A DNA stretch of 64,000 nucleotides from Capsulimonas corticalis (GTDB lineage: Bacteria > Armatimonadota > Armatimonadia > Armatimonadales > Capsulimonadaceae). Below, piece by piece: positions 1 through 9,766 of the stretch. A program made the translations under genes and the position numbers. The DNA is taken from contig NZ_AP025739.1 in NCBI RefSeq assembly GCF_003574315.2, forward strand, positions 5,456,001-5,520,000, given 5' to 3'. Each line of letters starts with the position of its first letter. Within the stretch, counting starts at the first letter, position 1. The notes under the pieces were generated by a model that saw only the letters and a program-made list of their open reading frames with translations, was not told the DNA's origin and ran no database searches.

Positions 1-139
1 ATACGATATTTATCGATACCCCCAAAGCTACCCCTATCACGGCCTCACTATTTGGGTTCGATTCCTTAATGGAGATATATAATACTATTTTAAACGTTCG
101 CAAACATAGAAAGCTGTAATCGCAGCAAATAAGGCTAAC

Positions 140-702
140 TATGTCAACGATCCATGCTCTATTGAGGATAGCCTTCTCAATAGCGCCGTGCAATTGGAGC
201 GGCAGAAGTTTCTTGGCCCTGCCCGCACGAATGAACCGGAGACCGAACGGGCTGCGCCAACGGTTACAAAGACAATCCATAGCAACTCTGCCAGTTCCAT
301 CTTCAGCAGAATGCCACCAGCTACGTCACCAAACATGAACTCAAGGCTCCTGTTGCAGCGGAAAATCACGTCATTTTCAACGCCCAGGTTCATAGTGAAG
401 CAGAAATTTTGCTGAAGCGGGTTGCTTCAAAATACTAGAAGAGCGTTCCCAAACGCGCCGATTGTATGGCGCAGAACCTGCTTGAAGGGTTGCCTGTGAT
501 TGCCTTTCCCACCGCTTGCCGACGATTGATCCGCACGACCAACGGCGTGGAGTGGGCGAACAAAGAATTGAAGCGGCACACGCGAGTGGCGAGCATTTTC
601 CCAAACGAGGCGTCGTAATTACGACTCGTCTCGGCCTTGCTGATGGAGATTAGCGATGAATGGCAGACCGACAAAGCTTATCTGACCTTTACGAACGCAT
701 AA
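140..702 (+). pseudogene. Decayed IS256-family (mutator-type) transposase remnant
   Basis: The segment translates piecewise into IS256-type transposase. Near 247-280 one frame reads RTGCANGYKD, matching the N-terminal RTG-x-x-NGY block of the family. From about 395 another stretch reads AEILLKRVASKY, a stop, then KSVPKRADCMAQNL. Around 520-700 it gives RRLIRTTNGVEWANKELKR, RVASIFPNEAS, a stop, and LRLVSALLMEISDEWQ, which is the conserved family C terminus. The middle, including most of the DDE catalytic region, is missing, and there are frameshifts and in-frame stops, so it cannot make an active transposase. No terminal inverted repeats could be found. Bases 1-139 contain nothing I recognise. 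Confidence 0.75.
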
Positions 703-818
703 AAACTCAAGGATGCTCCAACAATTTATAGAAGAGATATTACATTATCAAGCCCTGCACTAATACGCACTAAAGTTAGGTATTATATACATATTCATAT
801 TTTAAGCAGGTTTAACCA

Positions 819-3629
819 TTGATTCTCGTTGAGTTCATCGCGAAGTGGCAAAAGTCTCAGTTAACCGAAAAATCTGCTGCCCAGTCGCATTTTATTGATC
901 TCTGCCGCGTTCTTGAGAAATCGGAACCTACATCGGACGCAACAGGTCATGATTATTCCTTTGAGAAAGGAACGATCAAAACCGGTGGAGGATCAGGATT
1001 TGCCGATGTTTGGAAACGTGGTTTATTTGCCTGGGAATATAAAGGAAAGAAAAAGAACCTGGCTGAGGCCTACCAACAACTCTTGAAATACCGAGAGGAT
1101 TTGGAAAATCCACCCCTCCTCGTCGTATGTGACCTGAATCGGTTTGAGGTCCACACTAATTTTACAGGAACCGTAAAGAGTGTGTTTGCCTTCGATTTGG
1201 TTGATCTTGGAGCTGGCATTCCCACGGCAACCTGTGCAATGCCGCCCCTAGACGTTCTACGCGCCCTATTTGAAGATCCCAATAGACTGCGCCCCAACCA
1301 AACTACCGTAGCACTTACCCAAGACGCAGCTAACAACTTTGGCCAACTGGCCCGGAACTTAATCGAAGCTGGCTTCGACCCTCATCCAGTTTCTCGCTTT
1401 CTCATTCGGGTCTTATTCTGTTTGTTTGCAGAAGATGCAGGCCTGCTGCCCCCAAAGCTCTTTACTTCTATCATTGAGAAAACCAAAATCCGCCCTGCGG
1501 AGTTCGGTCAGCGCCTCGGATTACTATTTGCCGCTATGGCAAGCGGTGGATCATTTGGAGCCGATGACATAAAGCATTTTAATGGTGGGCTATTCAATGA
1601 CGCACAAACTCTTCCGTTGACAAGGAATGATCTCTCGATCCTTGTAGAATGCGCCGAACTAGATTGGTCCAGCATCGAACCATCCATTTTTGGCACACTG
1701 TTTGAGCGTAGTCTCGATCCACAGAAGCGATCTCAACTCGGAGCTCATTATACAAGTCGTGATGATATTCTGCTTATTGTGGAGCCTGTCCTCATGGCCC
1801 CACTCCGTCGACAGTGGGAACTAGTGCAACAACAGGCGCAGGCGATAGTCAACCGTCGCGAAAAGGTTAAAACATTGGCCAGCAAGCGCAAGGCCAGCCA
1901 GGACCTTTCGGCTCTCCTGAAGCGATTTCAGGATGTACTCGTGGCGGTACGAGTTCTTGACCCGGCGTGCGGTAGTGGAAATTTCCTATATGTTGCCCTT
2001 CGAGCGTTATTGGATTTAGAAAAAGATGTTATAATCTTCGCCATTTCCAATGATGCTGGTGGTTTTTTTCCTGCGGTCGGCCCGGAACAGATGCACGGAC
2101 TTGAAGTGAATGAATATGCACATGAATTGGCACCCATTACTGTGTGGATTGGCTATATTCAGTGGCTAAGGGATGCTGGGTTTGGTCAACCCAGTGAACC
2201 TATCTTGCGACCGCTGGATACTATACTTGAATATGATGCAGTTCTCTCGTACGACGCAAGCGGAAAAGTGTTAGAGCCCGAGTGGCCTAGCGCTGATATC
2301 GTCATCGGCAATCCTCCATTCCTGGGTGACAAAAAGATGTTGAGCGAATTAGGCTCGTCCTACGTAGCCGATTTGCGCAAACTGTATAAGGGTCGAATAC
2401 CTGGGGGAGCAGATCTGGTTACCTACTGGTTTGAGCGCACCCGCCAGCTCATTCAGGATGGAAAGATCAAACGAGCGGGCCTGCTCTCTACCAATTCCAT
2501 TCGCACTGGAGCTAACCGAGCAGTTCTTGATCACATACAACAGTCGGGAAGCATCTTTATGGCCTGGGATGATCGTCCCTGGGTACTCGATGGGGCAGCC
2601 GTTCGGGTATCCATAGTTGGGTTTGACGATGGGGCCGAACTTACCCGAACGCTGAACGGACAGACTGTGCCGTCTATTAACGCTGATTTGTCGAGCCGCC
2701 CCGATGTTACCAAAGCCATCGTATTGCCTGAAAATGATAATCTCATGTTTCTTGGAATGATGAAAAGTGGACCATTTGATATTGATGCTCGCACAGCTCA
2801 GATAATGCTATCGGCACCGGTAAACGTCAATGGTAGACCAAACTCAGATGTGGTGAAACCCAGGCTTGCTGGCAAAGATATCACTGGACGAATTCGCAGA
2901 CGCTGGATCATCGATTTCAACAATTGCTCAGAGCAGGACGCTTTACAATACGAGCTTCCATTTGAGTACGTTCGAATGCATGTGAAGCCGTTGCGCAATG
3001 AGAATAGCGACATACACATGAGGAAGAATTGGTGGCTGCATGGCCGCTCACGCCCCGCCTTACGTGCGGCACTTGCTGGCAAAGCTCGATGCATTGTCAC
3101 TCCTGAGGTCGCTAAGTATCGTCTCTTCGTATGGATGGATACGACTTGGATTCCGGACCATAAATTACATGTTTGTGCTCGGGATGATGACTATTTTTTT
3201 GGAGTACTGCATTCGCGTGTTCACGAGGTCTGGTCTCTGGCCCATTGCTCTTGGATGGGAGCTGGTAATGATCCAAGCTACTCTTCCTCGCGAACATTCG
3301 GTACTTTTCCATTTCCCTGGGCACCTGGGCTTGAACCTACTCCCGACACGCGAATTGATGCCATTGCCAATTGCGCCCGTTCCCTGGACTTCAAGCGAAA
3401 TGCATGGCTTAATCCTCCAGGCGCTACCCCAACCGATTTGAAGAAACGGACACTCACTGATCTCTACAATTCTCGCCCTGCATGGCTTATCGCGCTTCAT
3501 GCAACTCTCGACGCATCTGTGCTTGCCGCCTATGGATGGCCAATCAACCTATCGGATGAAGAATTGCTGCAACGTCTCCTCTCGCTCAACCACGCGCGAG
3601 CTCATACCCCAGATTTACCTCAGCCGTAA
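819..3629 (+). CDS. MmeI-like single-chain restriction enzyme and adenine methyltransferase
   Basis: The 936-residue protein looks like a Type IIL/IIG enzyme that carries cleavage, N6-adenine methylation and target recognition in one chain. Near residues 60-75 it has FADVWKRGLFAWEYKGK, the MmeI-family PD-(D/E)XK nuclease signature (D, E and K visible). A helical spacer follows. The methylase has the SAM-binding motif DPACGSGNF at about 381 and catalytic NPPF at about 497, and the C terminus (about 600-900) would be the recognition domain. The length fits the MmeI family. The start is TTG at 819, preceded by AGCAGG at 805-810. In this family methylation of one strand gives host protection, so no separate methylase is needed. 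It converges with the second restriction-like operon at 3993-7741. The target sequence cannot be predicted here. Confidence 0.9.
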   Translation: MILVEFIAKWQKSQLTEKSAAQSHFIDLCRVLEKSEPTSDATGHDYSFEKGTIKTGGGSGFADVWKRGLFAWEYKGKKKNLAEAYQQLLKYREDLENPPLLVVCDLNRFEVHTNFTGTVKSVFAFDLVDLGAGIPTATCAMPPLDVLRALFEDPNRLRPNQTTVALTQDAANNFGQLARNLIEAGFDPHPVSRFLIRVLFCLFAEDAGLLPPKLFTSIIEKTKIRPAEFGQRLGLLFAAMASGGSFGADDIKHFNGGLFNDAQTLPLTRNDLSILVECAELDWSSIEPSIFGTLFERSLDPQKRSQLGAHYTSRDDILLIVEPVLMAPLRRQWELVQQQAQAIVNRREKVKTLASKRKASQDLSALLKRFQDVLVAVRVLDPACGSGNFLYVALRALLDLEKDVIIFAISNDAGGFFPAVGPEQMHGLEVNEYAHELAPITVWIGYIQWLRDAGFGQPSEPILRPLDTILEYDAVLSYDASGKVLEPEWPSADIVIGNPPFLGDKKMLSELGSSYVADLRKLYKGRIPGGADLVTYWFERTRQLIQDGKIKRAGLLSTNSIRTGANRAVLDHIQQSGSIFMAWDDRPWVLDGAAVRVSIVGFDDGAELTRTLNGQTVPSINADLSSRPDVTKAIVLPENDNLMFLGMMKSGPFDIDARTAQIMLSAPVNVNGRPNSDVVKPRLAGKDITGRIRRRWIIDFNNCSEQDALQYELPFEYVRMHVKPLRNENSDIHMRKNWWLHGRSRPALRAALAGKARCIVTPEVAKYRLFVWMDTTWIPDHKLHVCARDDDYFFGVLHSRVHEVWSLAHCSWMGAGNDPSYSSSRTFGTFPFPWAPGLEPTPDTRIDAIANCARSLDFKRNAWLNPPGATPTDLKKRTLTDLYNSRPAWLIALHATLDASVLAAYGWPINLSDEELLQRLLSLNHARAHTPDLPQP

Positions 3630-3836
3630 GTAAGATTGTTCTGAAACAAGCTCTAAATGTATAAGAGTATAGTTGGTTAGACGCTAAGCCGGTGGGAGTC
3701 TCGCTTTGCTGAGCAGCGCGTGTGGTGTGTTAGCTCAGTCGCCCGCCAGCGGGTACAGAAAAGGAAACATCCGAGTAGCGGGGGTTGAAATTGGAATTTG
3801 TGGTATTTGGTCAGGCTTGGGTTCCTACGCAAACTT

Positions 3837-3874
3837 CCTTACAGAAATTGGTTTCTGTAAGGAGGCTTTTTGTT
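3837..3874 (+). terminator. Rho-independent terminator in the gap between two restriction loci
   Basis: A perfect 11-bp stem, CCTTACAGAAA paired with TTTCTGTAAGG around a TTGG loop, is followed by AGGC and five T. It lies about 200 bp downstream of the MmeI-like gene, on the strand expected to end its transcript. The rest of 3630-3992 shows no convincing gene. Confidence 0.75.
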
Positions 3875-3992
3875 GGATGCCGACGATGATAGTCTTATGC
3901 ATTACCCACCTTATCTGCAACGTAGAAACGATTCTACGCGACATAATCCTATCTTTTGGCCACCCATGTCAAAACACCTTGACATTCGTAGG

Positions 3993-4658
3993 CTATGCAG
4001 TTGACCGTGGAAGCAGTAGATGCATCATTCGGACTGAGTGAGTACTCAAATCATGGAACGTTTCACCTAGACGAGTATTGTCATTCCCGTGATATACACA
4101 AAGTTGTGACTTAACGAGCTTAGAAGTACTGTCTAGCTTTAGCCTAATGCAATTGCGCTGTATGGATTTCGAAATCCCTGTCCAAGCAATATCTAAATTG
4201 CCATCCATTACATAGCCTAACATACCACATGCAGGCAGACCGGCCGAATACTTTCCATTCACAAAATCCATCATACCGCCTTTCCCGACGTAGGAGGAAT
4301 AGGATCGTTTCAACTGTCCCTTCGAATTCGTTATGTGTACACGCTTAGCTTCCAAGGCAAAGTACTCTCGCCCAGAATTGCGTAATATGAAACGGATGTC
4401 GATGATTCCGATTATTTCACCGTCTATATCAACGATTTGACACTGTGGATCAATAATAAACGGCAGATTTGCAAAATCTTGAGAATTTACGAGACGACCA
4501 ACCAACCGGTTAGTGATTCGAATCTCTATATCCTCTTCATTTGGATGTTTCAGTTGATACCATGCGGTAGCTATTGCAGAGACAATATCCGACAAGTAGT
4601 TATCCGCAAATGGATTGAATTCCGGAGCGAGTTGGCCATCGAATATTCTGCCGCTCAT
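3993..4658 (-). CDS. Putative PD-(D/E)XK nuclease subunit paired with an Eco57I-like methylase
   Basis: This 221-residue protein has the layout of a small restriction-type nuclease. Residues about 80-105 read IIDIRFILRNSGREYFALEAKRV in segments, that is an Asp on a beta strand followed 15-20 residues later by E-A-K, which fits the D...ExK active site. No DNA-binding domain is obvious. Its ATG overlaps the stop of the upstream methylase by four bases (ATGA), so the two are almost certainly translationally coupled. The inferred role is the cleavage subunit of a split modification-restriction system, with the 1030-residue partner giving methylation and specificity. The nuclease call rests on one motif; it could instead be a regulatory subunit with a dead nuclease fold. 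Confidence 0.65.
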   Translation of the reverse strand: MSGRIFDGQLAPEFNPFADNYLSDIVSAIATAWYQLKHPNEEDIEIRITNRLVGRLVNSQDFANLPFIIDPQCQIVDIDGEIIGIIDIRFILRNSGREYFALEAKRVHITNSKGQLKRSYSSYVGKGGMMDFVNGKYSAGLPACGMLGYVMDGNLDIAWTGISKSIQRNCIRLKLDSTSKLVKSQLCVYHGNDNTRLGETFHDLSTHSVRMMHLLLPRSTA

Positions 4659-7600
4659 GCACTCTTCCCAATTAGTTGTTCAAAAATGGCGTCGGCGTCA
4701 TTCAACGCCGCTGTCCTAGACCAATTCCGCATAGTTGCTGGCTTAAGCGTATGCAACCGATCGGCTTCAAAATAACTGAAACCCCTTAGGTAACTAAAGG
4801 AGCCGTTCCTACGGCGCGCCGTCTTGTCAATGCGTGACAAATTATCCCACAGCGCCTCGTCTCCGCTTATTTCCTGGTACGGACTATGCCCATTTCCGAA
4901 CACCAATGTAACCATCATCAAGTTTAGTCTTTCTGAAACCATCCCGCGTGCGCTAGCCTGAATGCCTTGCTTTCGAGACATACGATTCAGCGCGAGACAA
5001 AGGGTATCGGCATATACTTTGCGATCCTTGCTGCTTGGCATTGCTAGGGTCGGAATATCTGCATCTAGATTTGACTGATGAATGCTTGGCCTGCTTAGCT
5101 CCAGTGTATCATCAATAAGCATCTCTTCCGCATCCGAAATCGAATAGTATTTCCCAACAAGAATGTTAATATCCTTCCGAGCCACTCGAACAGCATTGTT
5201 GCGCTCGGTGCCACGTAGTCCGTTTTCTCCAAGCCGCTTGAAGATGCTAACCACATCCTCAATGATAGTCTTCGCATTGTCCGGCGCGAGATCATGATGC
5301 GGTAGCGGAAATGGGATGGCCAGGATTTCGTAAACATGGACCTGGGCTCTTCCTATACTATTGCTCGAACTGGAGTGGAATGCATAATATTGGATTAGGC
5401 GAGAGCTTAGAACTGCGGTCAAGAAACATAACAGATCGGCATCTTCTTTGGGACCATTAATGGAACGAAGCGAATTCTGAAACAATGTTCGATGGGCAGA
5501 GAACGCGAACTTAGTGAATCCTTGGCTGAAGATGACCATTGGAGGCTCGAACATATAGTCAGCTGATCGTCGCCGCAAGTCGCTTAGCGATGCTGGAATG
5601 TGTTTTCCATTTCGTTTATAGATTGAATTTCGGAGTCCTTCTTCCAGGGAGATTAGGTCATTCCCTTCAACAAGTAATTGTGGAAACTGATTGTCATTCT
5701 CTAGGTATTTATCCGTTAGTTTCCACGGCTCCAGAGGAACGGGACGGCCTTTAGATATACCTGGGTAAAATGGCATAAACCCAACTCCACCGTCACTCCA
5801 ACTTCGTTCAGAGACTACATCGGACAGTTGTGGATACAAGTCCAATCTACGAAGGAATCCTTCGTCGCGTGGCGTTCCCCAAAACTTCCGGCTCCAGAGT
5901 GACTGTAAGCGATTGTTTCGCGCCGCTTCGAGCACCTGTCTCAACGTAATCGCTTTTTGGTCGTCGGGTTCAACAATTATTATGCCTTGCCGTCGATCGA
6001 ATCGATTTATCTTAGGAGTTTCATAGGCTATTATCTGCTCTAATTTCGGTTGAATCGCTGAGAATCGAAGAATAAAGCATGAATGGGTTGCTTCGAATAA
6101 AAATCGTCGAAAATCCGCAAGCTGTACGATCTTTTCAACCGAAACAGTACGAAACCAATTCGCGTCAAGAGTACCTGTGCGGCTGACGAGAATCGGCGTT
6201 GGAAGTAAAAAACAACCGACGCCGGTTTCATTCATGAACTTAGTGCTCTGAGTGGTGAAGGTTAAGGCAATTTGTTCTCGCCCACGGCTTTCCCATGGAG
6301 GATTGCCAATTATAAGATCAAAATCGCATTTGATAGGTAAGTCGTCTTTAATGAAGTCACCTTCAATAACGACGGGGTATTCGATCTGATTGGACTGACT
6401 CCAGTGAAGCGCTGGCAAGAATGGGCCGCTGCTTATATTCCTTTTGAAATTTTCTACGTCGGTTGGGTGTAGTTTTTCAAACAGTGCAAGATATAAGCTG
6501 AACGCTGTAATTCGACATGCTTCAGGATTTACATCAATGCCGCGTATCTGATTTTGTAAAATGCCGAGAAGGGCTTGTGCCTTAGCCTCAAGTGAGGAAT
6601 TGATGTTGGCTCTCCGCCATTGTTCCGCGAGCAAATTAAACATGGCTACCAGGAAAATACCAGAACCGCAAGCGGGATCAAGAATACGCCAGCCAAACGC
6701 GTCATTGTATCGTCCTTCAAGTGCGATATGCAGGGTGGTTTCAGCAAGCAACCTTGGCGTATAATACGCACCCTCTGCCCGCTTACGCGACATGTCTGCC
6801 TCTTTCATGAATTCATCATATATGGCGCTTATGATTTCGACTGGGATGTACCGAAAATCATAAGCCCAAAATCCAATTTCAAGCTGACCAGATTCTGCAT
6901 CGTGGTGCCCTAAAAAGTGAGCTACCGCATCAAAATTCTCTTTTCGTATTCGACCTTCCTCTTCGTCAAGGGCAGAGTCGAACATTGTCCCATTAAACTC
7001 TTGTTTCAGCCGAGCGAAAAAATTGCCGTAGAGAAGACGTTTGGTGTCGTCTGAAGTTGGCTGACTAAGGATATCTAGTAAACTTGCCGTGCCTACAGGA
7101 AAGAAATCACTCGTAATAAAATTGCGCGCATGAAGGAATGAAACAAACAAGACACGACCCAGCAACGCATGAGCCTGGGACAATGTCCAGCCAGTCGCTT
7201 TTAGTCTACGGGCTGTTGACACAAGATTTCTTAGCAGGCATCGGTCTACGGTTTCATCAGGGGGAAAGAAATTAGCATAGTCATGGAAGAACTGACCAGT
7301 TTCGACAGACCGCACAAAACGGGCCATTTGTAGCGCGTCTGCAATGTTGTCTAAATATGGTATCGCAGTCGATGCAGTTTCGCTGAAAAGATTACCGAAG
7401 TGCTGATCCTTTACCGGTATTTTAATTGTGCTGTGGACCTCGACACGATTTGCAGCGCCCACTATGAGTAACGGAACAATACCTTGGTTCCAAACAAATC
7501 GCTGTAATTCAGCGATTTGTTTGGAAGTGAATTGCACCTTCTCGCACACGTATACCTTAGGCCGACCATCGACGCAAAGAATCCCAGTTAGGTCAAGTTC

Positions 7601-7741
7601 TGTCCATGCTTGCCGAAGATAATGCGCATATGGTAGCAGCTCAGGATATTCCTCAATTTCTCTAGCGGTCGCAAGGTAAATTGATCCACTAGATATAGAG
7701 CTTGTAATAGAGTCAGCTATCGGAGTGGCTGATTCAGACAT
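4655..7741 (-). CDS. Eco57I-like N6-adenine DNA methyltransferase, large subunit
   Basis: This large protein (about 1028 residues) carries an N6-adenine methylase core: motif I DPACGSGIFL near residue 353 and catalytic NPPW near 480, with a FTTQSTKFMNE stretch after it. The C-terminal 400 residues would be the recognition and helical spacer region of Eco57I/PglX-like enzymes. The N-terminal 330 residues are mostly helical and I see no nuclease motif there. GTG at 7747 is a possible start, but ATG at 7741 has an ideal ribosome site (GGAGG at 7748-7752, six-base spacer) and is preferred. The gene is first in an operon with the 221-residue PD-(D/E)XK-like gene (four-base overlap). It is likely the modification and specificity part of an antiphage restriction system; it resembles BREX PglX in size, but no other BREX gene is present. 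Confidence 0.85.
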   Translation of the reverse strand: MSESATPIADSITSSISSGSIYLATAREIEEYPELLPYAHYLRQAWTELDLTGILCVDGRPKVYVCEKVQFTSKQIAELQRFVWNQGIVPLLIVGAANRVEVHSTIKIPVKDQHFGNLFSETASTAIPYLDNIADALQMARFVRSVETGQFFHDYANFFPPDETVDRCLLRNLVSTARRLKATGWTLSQAHALLGRVLFVSFLHARNFITSDFFPVGTASLLDILSQPTSDDTKRLLYGNFFARLKQEFNGTMFDSALDEEEGRIRKENFDAVAHFLGHHDAESGQLEIGFWAYDFRYIPVEIISAIYDEFMKEADMSRKRAEGAYYTPRLLAETTLHIALEGRYNDAFGWRILDPACGSGIFLVAMFNLLAEQWRRANINSSLEAKAQALLGILQNQIRGIDVNPEACRITAFSLYLALFEKLHPTDVENFKRNISSGPFLPALHWSQSNQIEYPVVIEGDFIKDDLPIKCDFDLIIGNPPWESRGREQIALTFTTQSTKFMNETGVGCFLLPTPILVSRTGTLDANWFRTVSVEKIVQLADFRRFLFEATHSCFILRFSAIQPKLEQIIAYETPKINRFDRRQGIIIVEPDDQKAITLRQVLEAARNNRLQSLWSRKFWGTPRDEGFLRRLDLYPQLSDVVSERSWSDGGVGFMPFYPGISKGRPVPLEPWKLTDKYLENDNQFPQLLVEGNDLISLEEGLRNSIYKRNGKHIPASLSDLRRRSADYMFEPPMVIFSQGFTKFAFSAHRTLFQNSLRSINGPKEDADLLCFLTAVLSSRLIQYYAFHSSSSNSIGRAQVHVYEILAIPFPLPHHDLAPDNAKTIIEDVVSIFKRLGENGLRGTERNNAVRVARKDINILVGKYYSISDAEEMLIDDTLELSRPSIHQSNLDADIPTLAMPSSKDRKVYADTLCLALNRMSRKQGIQASARGMVSERLNLMMVTLVFGNGHSPYQEISGDEALWDNLSRIDKTARRRNGSFSYLRGFSYFEADRLHTLKPATMRNWSRTAALNDADAIFEQLIGKSA

Positions 7742-8414
7742 CGCCACCTCCGCCCGCCAAAGCCGCTGCGGGCCCTTTTGCCACCCTTCGCATTTGTTCC
7801 AATGATCGGGAGCCTATAATGATGAAAATACACATGTTACTAACAACAGTCGTGGGCAAGGTGTAAGCGCTACTTCTAGCATTGCTCTCTGAGCCGACAG
7901 CAAGAGTGAGCCGCTTTCTGAATTTTACCTTACAACGCGTTCGACTGGTTGTATTGACGACTACTTCGTACGCAATCCTTGCCCATAGTTGAGTCACCAG
8001 TCCCGATCTCACCTTGCTGTCGATGTCAAATGTGCGGCAACTTGGCGGTTGACTACGATCATGGTGAAGGTCTGCGGGCCAGTCTCACTTCTGTGGTTTG
8101 AGTGGTCTTGGTCGGTCAGCTTAGTAAATGTGTGGAGGTACAATCTGGAGCGAGGCGAGAAGCAGAGGGACGCAGCATCAGTCTACGGTGATTTCTGCCT
8201 GCCTGTTTCCGGCTTGGCGTTCGGGGCGCGAGATGTATTTGCGAAGCTGCCCACCCGTGGGAACTAAGGTATAATAGAGACAGCGGGCAGCTATGAAAAG
8301 CACCCCATCACTCGATCCTAACTATGAGCGGCGGCGCGGCAATATTTGGAGTAAATCGGCTGCTTTCCGATGGAAAAGCAGCACATCACTTTTAATGAAG
8401 TAGTCCTCCAAAGT
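7742..8414. other. Intergenic gap between the restriction operon and fic copy 1
   Basis: I see no convincing gene. The only notable element is the GGAGG ribosome site at 7748-7752 that serves the methylase. The promoter of the leftward restriction operon should lie here, but no clear -35/-10 pair stands out. Confidence 0.4.
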
Positions 8415-9575
8415 CTATTCCTGTTCTATCAATTCCCCCTGAGAATTAATTGTGATTGTCTTTGCTGACCGCAGCGGAATCGTAAGCTGATACCGGGCAT
8501 GCTTATGTTCGCCATCGCGGCGCAACGCACCTTTGCTTACCAAGTCAACGAGATCGCGGGTTGTCGTCGCGGGTGATGCCCCGGTGATCGCAGCATATTT
8601 TCCCGCGCTCATACCGCCTGCAAAACCGCCGGGGCCTTCTTGAAACATGCGTAGCAGCGCCTTTTCTTGGCGTGAGTTGAGCTGACCACGAAGACGGTCA
8701 AATAATTTGGCCTTGTCGATCAGAAATTCGACTTGCGCAAGTGTGCGCCGCTGCGCCTCAATAGCCATACCGGCGAACCATAGCAGCCAGTCGGTGATTT
8801 CGTTGTGGGTGCTGGCGACTTCCAAGGCGGTATAATATTTCTTGCGCTGACTAAGGATTGTGGCGGCAAGCGCTGTAAGCGCAGGCTGTCCTAATCCTTG
8901 CGCCAAGGCTTTCTCAGCGATGGCCCGACCAATACGCCCATTGCCATCCTCGAACGGGTGAATGCTTTCAAAGTAAAGATGCGCAATGCCCGCCCGCGTC
9001 AAAGCGGGTAAAGGCTCTGCTCCGTCTGGGGCAGTGCTGTTGAACCAGTCAATGAAGCGGGACATTTCTGCGGGAACCTGAACAGACGGCGGCGCTTCAA
9101 AAAGCACGCGCGGATCGCCAAGATTGCCGAACACGATTTGCATCGCTTCGGTATCTACGCGATAAGCGCCGGGATTTCTCACAAAGTAGATACCGCTCAT
9201 AACCAGGCGATGCCACTTGAACAGCATACCATCGGATAAGGGCATTTTGGCGGTCTGATAAAGATCCACCATCACTTCGGCGATCCCGTGCTCCTTTGGG
9301 CCTATGCGCCGATTGTCGGTTGCAAGCCCAAGATGCCTTCGGATGGAGGACTGAACACTGGCGCGGTCAAGGATTTCCCCTTCGATTTCTGAGGTTGTTA
9401 GGGCTTCAGTGCTCATCGCCTCGACTGCCAGAAGTTCTTGATCATCAGCACTTAGATGCTTGATCGTGCCGCTTAACATGCCACTGCCAAGCAGAAAAGC
9501 TTGTTCTGCCGTGCGCAGACGTGCGGCGTCCCAGGTAAAATTCGGCCAGTCTGGCAGTTGCCAATTCCATTTCAT
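8415..9575 (-). CDS. Fic-family AMP-transferase-like protein with C-terminal winged helix (copy 1)
   Basis: Fic enzymes transfer AMP or a related moiety from a nucleotide to a target protein. This 386-residue protein has the full active-site motif HPFEDGNGRIGR near residue 206. It also has the inhibitory-helix motif TSEIEGE at 61-67 ([ST]xxxE[GN], Glu65), placed N-terminally as in class II self-inhibited Fic proteins. The last 90 residues, with SAGKYAAITGASPATTTRDL, look like a winged helix-turn-helix. The protein may therefore bind DNA, and the palindromes directly upstream of its start codon suggest autoregulation. A second copy differing at only about 20 residues lies at 20929-22089, so gene plus operator was duplicated. 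No separate antitoxin gene is seen, in keeping with an internal inhibitory helix. The physiological target is unknown. Confidence 0.92.
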   Translation of the reverse strand: MKWNWQLPDWPNFTWDAARLRTAEQAFLLGSGMLSGTIKHLSADDQELLAVEAMSTEALTTSEIEGEILDRASVQSSIRRHLGLATDNRRIGPKEHGIAEVMVDLYQTAKMPLSDGMLFKWHRLVMSGIYFVRNPGAYRVDTEAMQIVFGNLGDPRVLFEAPPSVQVPAEMSRFIDWFNSTAPDGAEPLPALTRAGIAHLYFESIHPFEDGNGRIGRAIAEKALAQGLGQPALTALAATILSQRKKYYTALEVASTHNEITDWLLWFAGMAIEAQRRTLAQVEFLIDKAKLFDRLRGQLNSRQEKALLRMFQEGPGGFAGGMSAGKYAAITGASPATTTRDLVDLVSKGALRRDGEHKHARYQLTIPLRSAKTITINSQGELIEQE

Positions 9576-9646
9576 GAGCGATAAGTCCCTATTCTATCGC
9601 TCATATTACCACACAAAATGAGCGATAGCAATATTTTCTATCGCTC
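9576..9646. promoter_or_regulatory. Paired palindromic operators upstream of fic copy 1
   Basis: Two inverted repeats stand in tandem. GAGCGATA (9576-9583) pairs with TATCGCTC (9595-9602), and GAGCGATAG (9620-9628) pairs with CTATCGCTC (9638-9646). The first begins at the base next to the fic start codon. The half-sites are kept at the second fic gene while the bases between them vary, which points to a protein-binding site rather than chance copying. The C-terminal winged helix of Fic is the obvious candidate binder. Confidence 0.7.
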
Positions 9647-9766
9647 ACAGCAGATTATGATCTTGGCGACGAGCGGGTGATAATGTAGTCTCGACCTACA
9701 ACTGATCGCTTGGACCTAACCATAAGCTACATTGCTACCAGGAAGATATTGCCTTAATATTATTCA

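Noticed and set aside
3676..3775. Possible third copy of the structured intergenic repeat
   Set aside because: Only the first 20-30 bp resemble the other two; the rest does not align well enough.
3706..4041. Open frame in the gap after the MmeI-like gene
   Set aside because: It runs over a strong terminator and the end of the convergent nuclease gene, and the protein has no motif.
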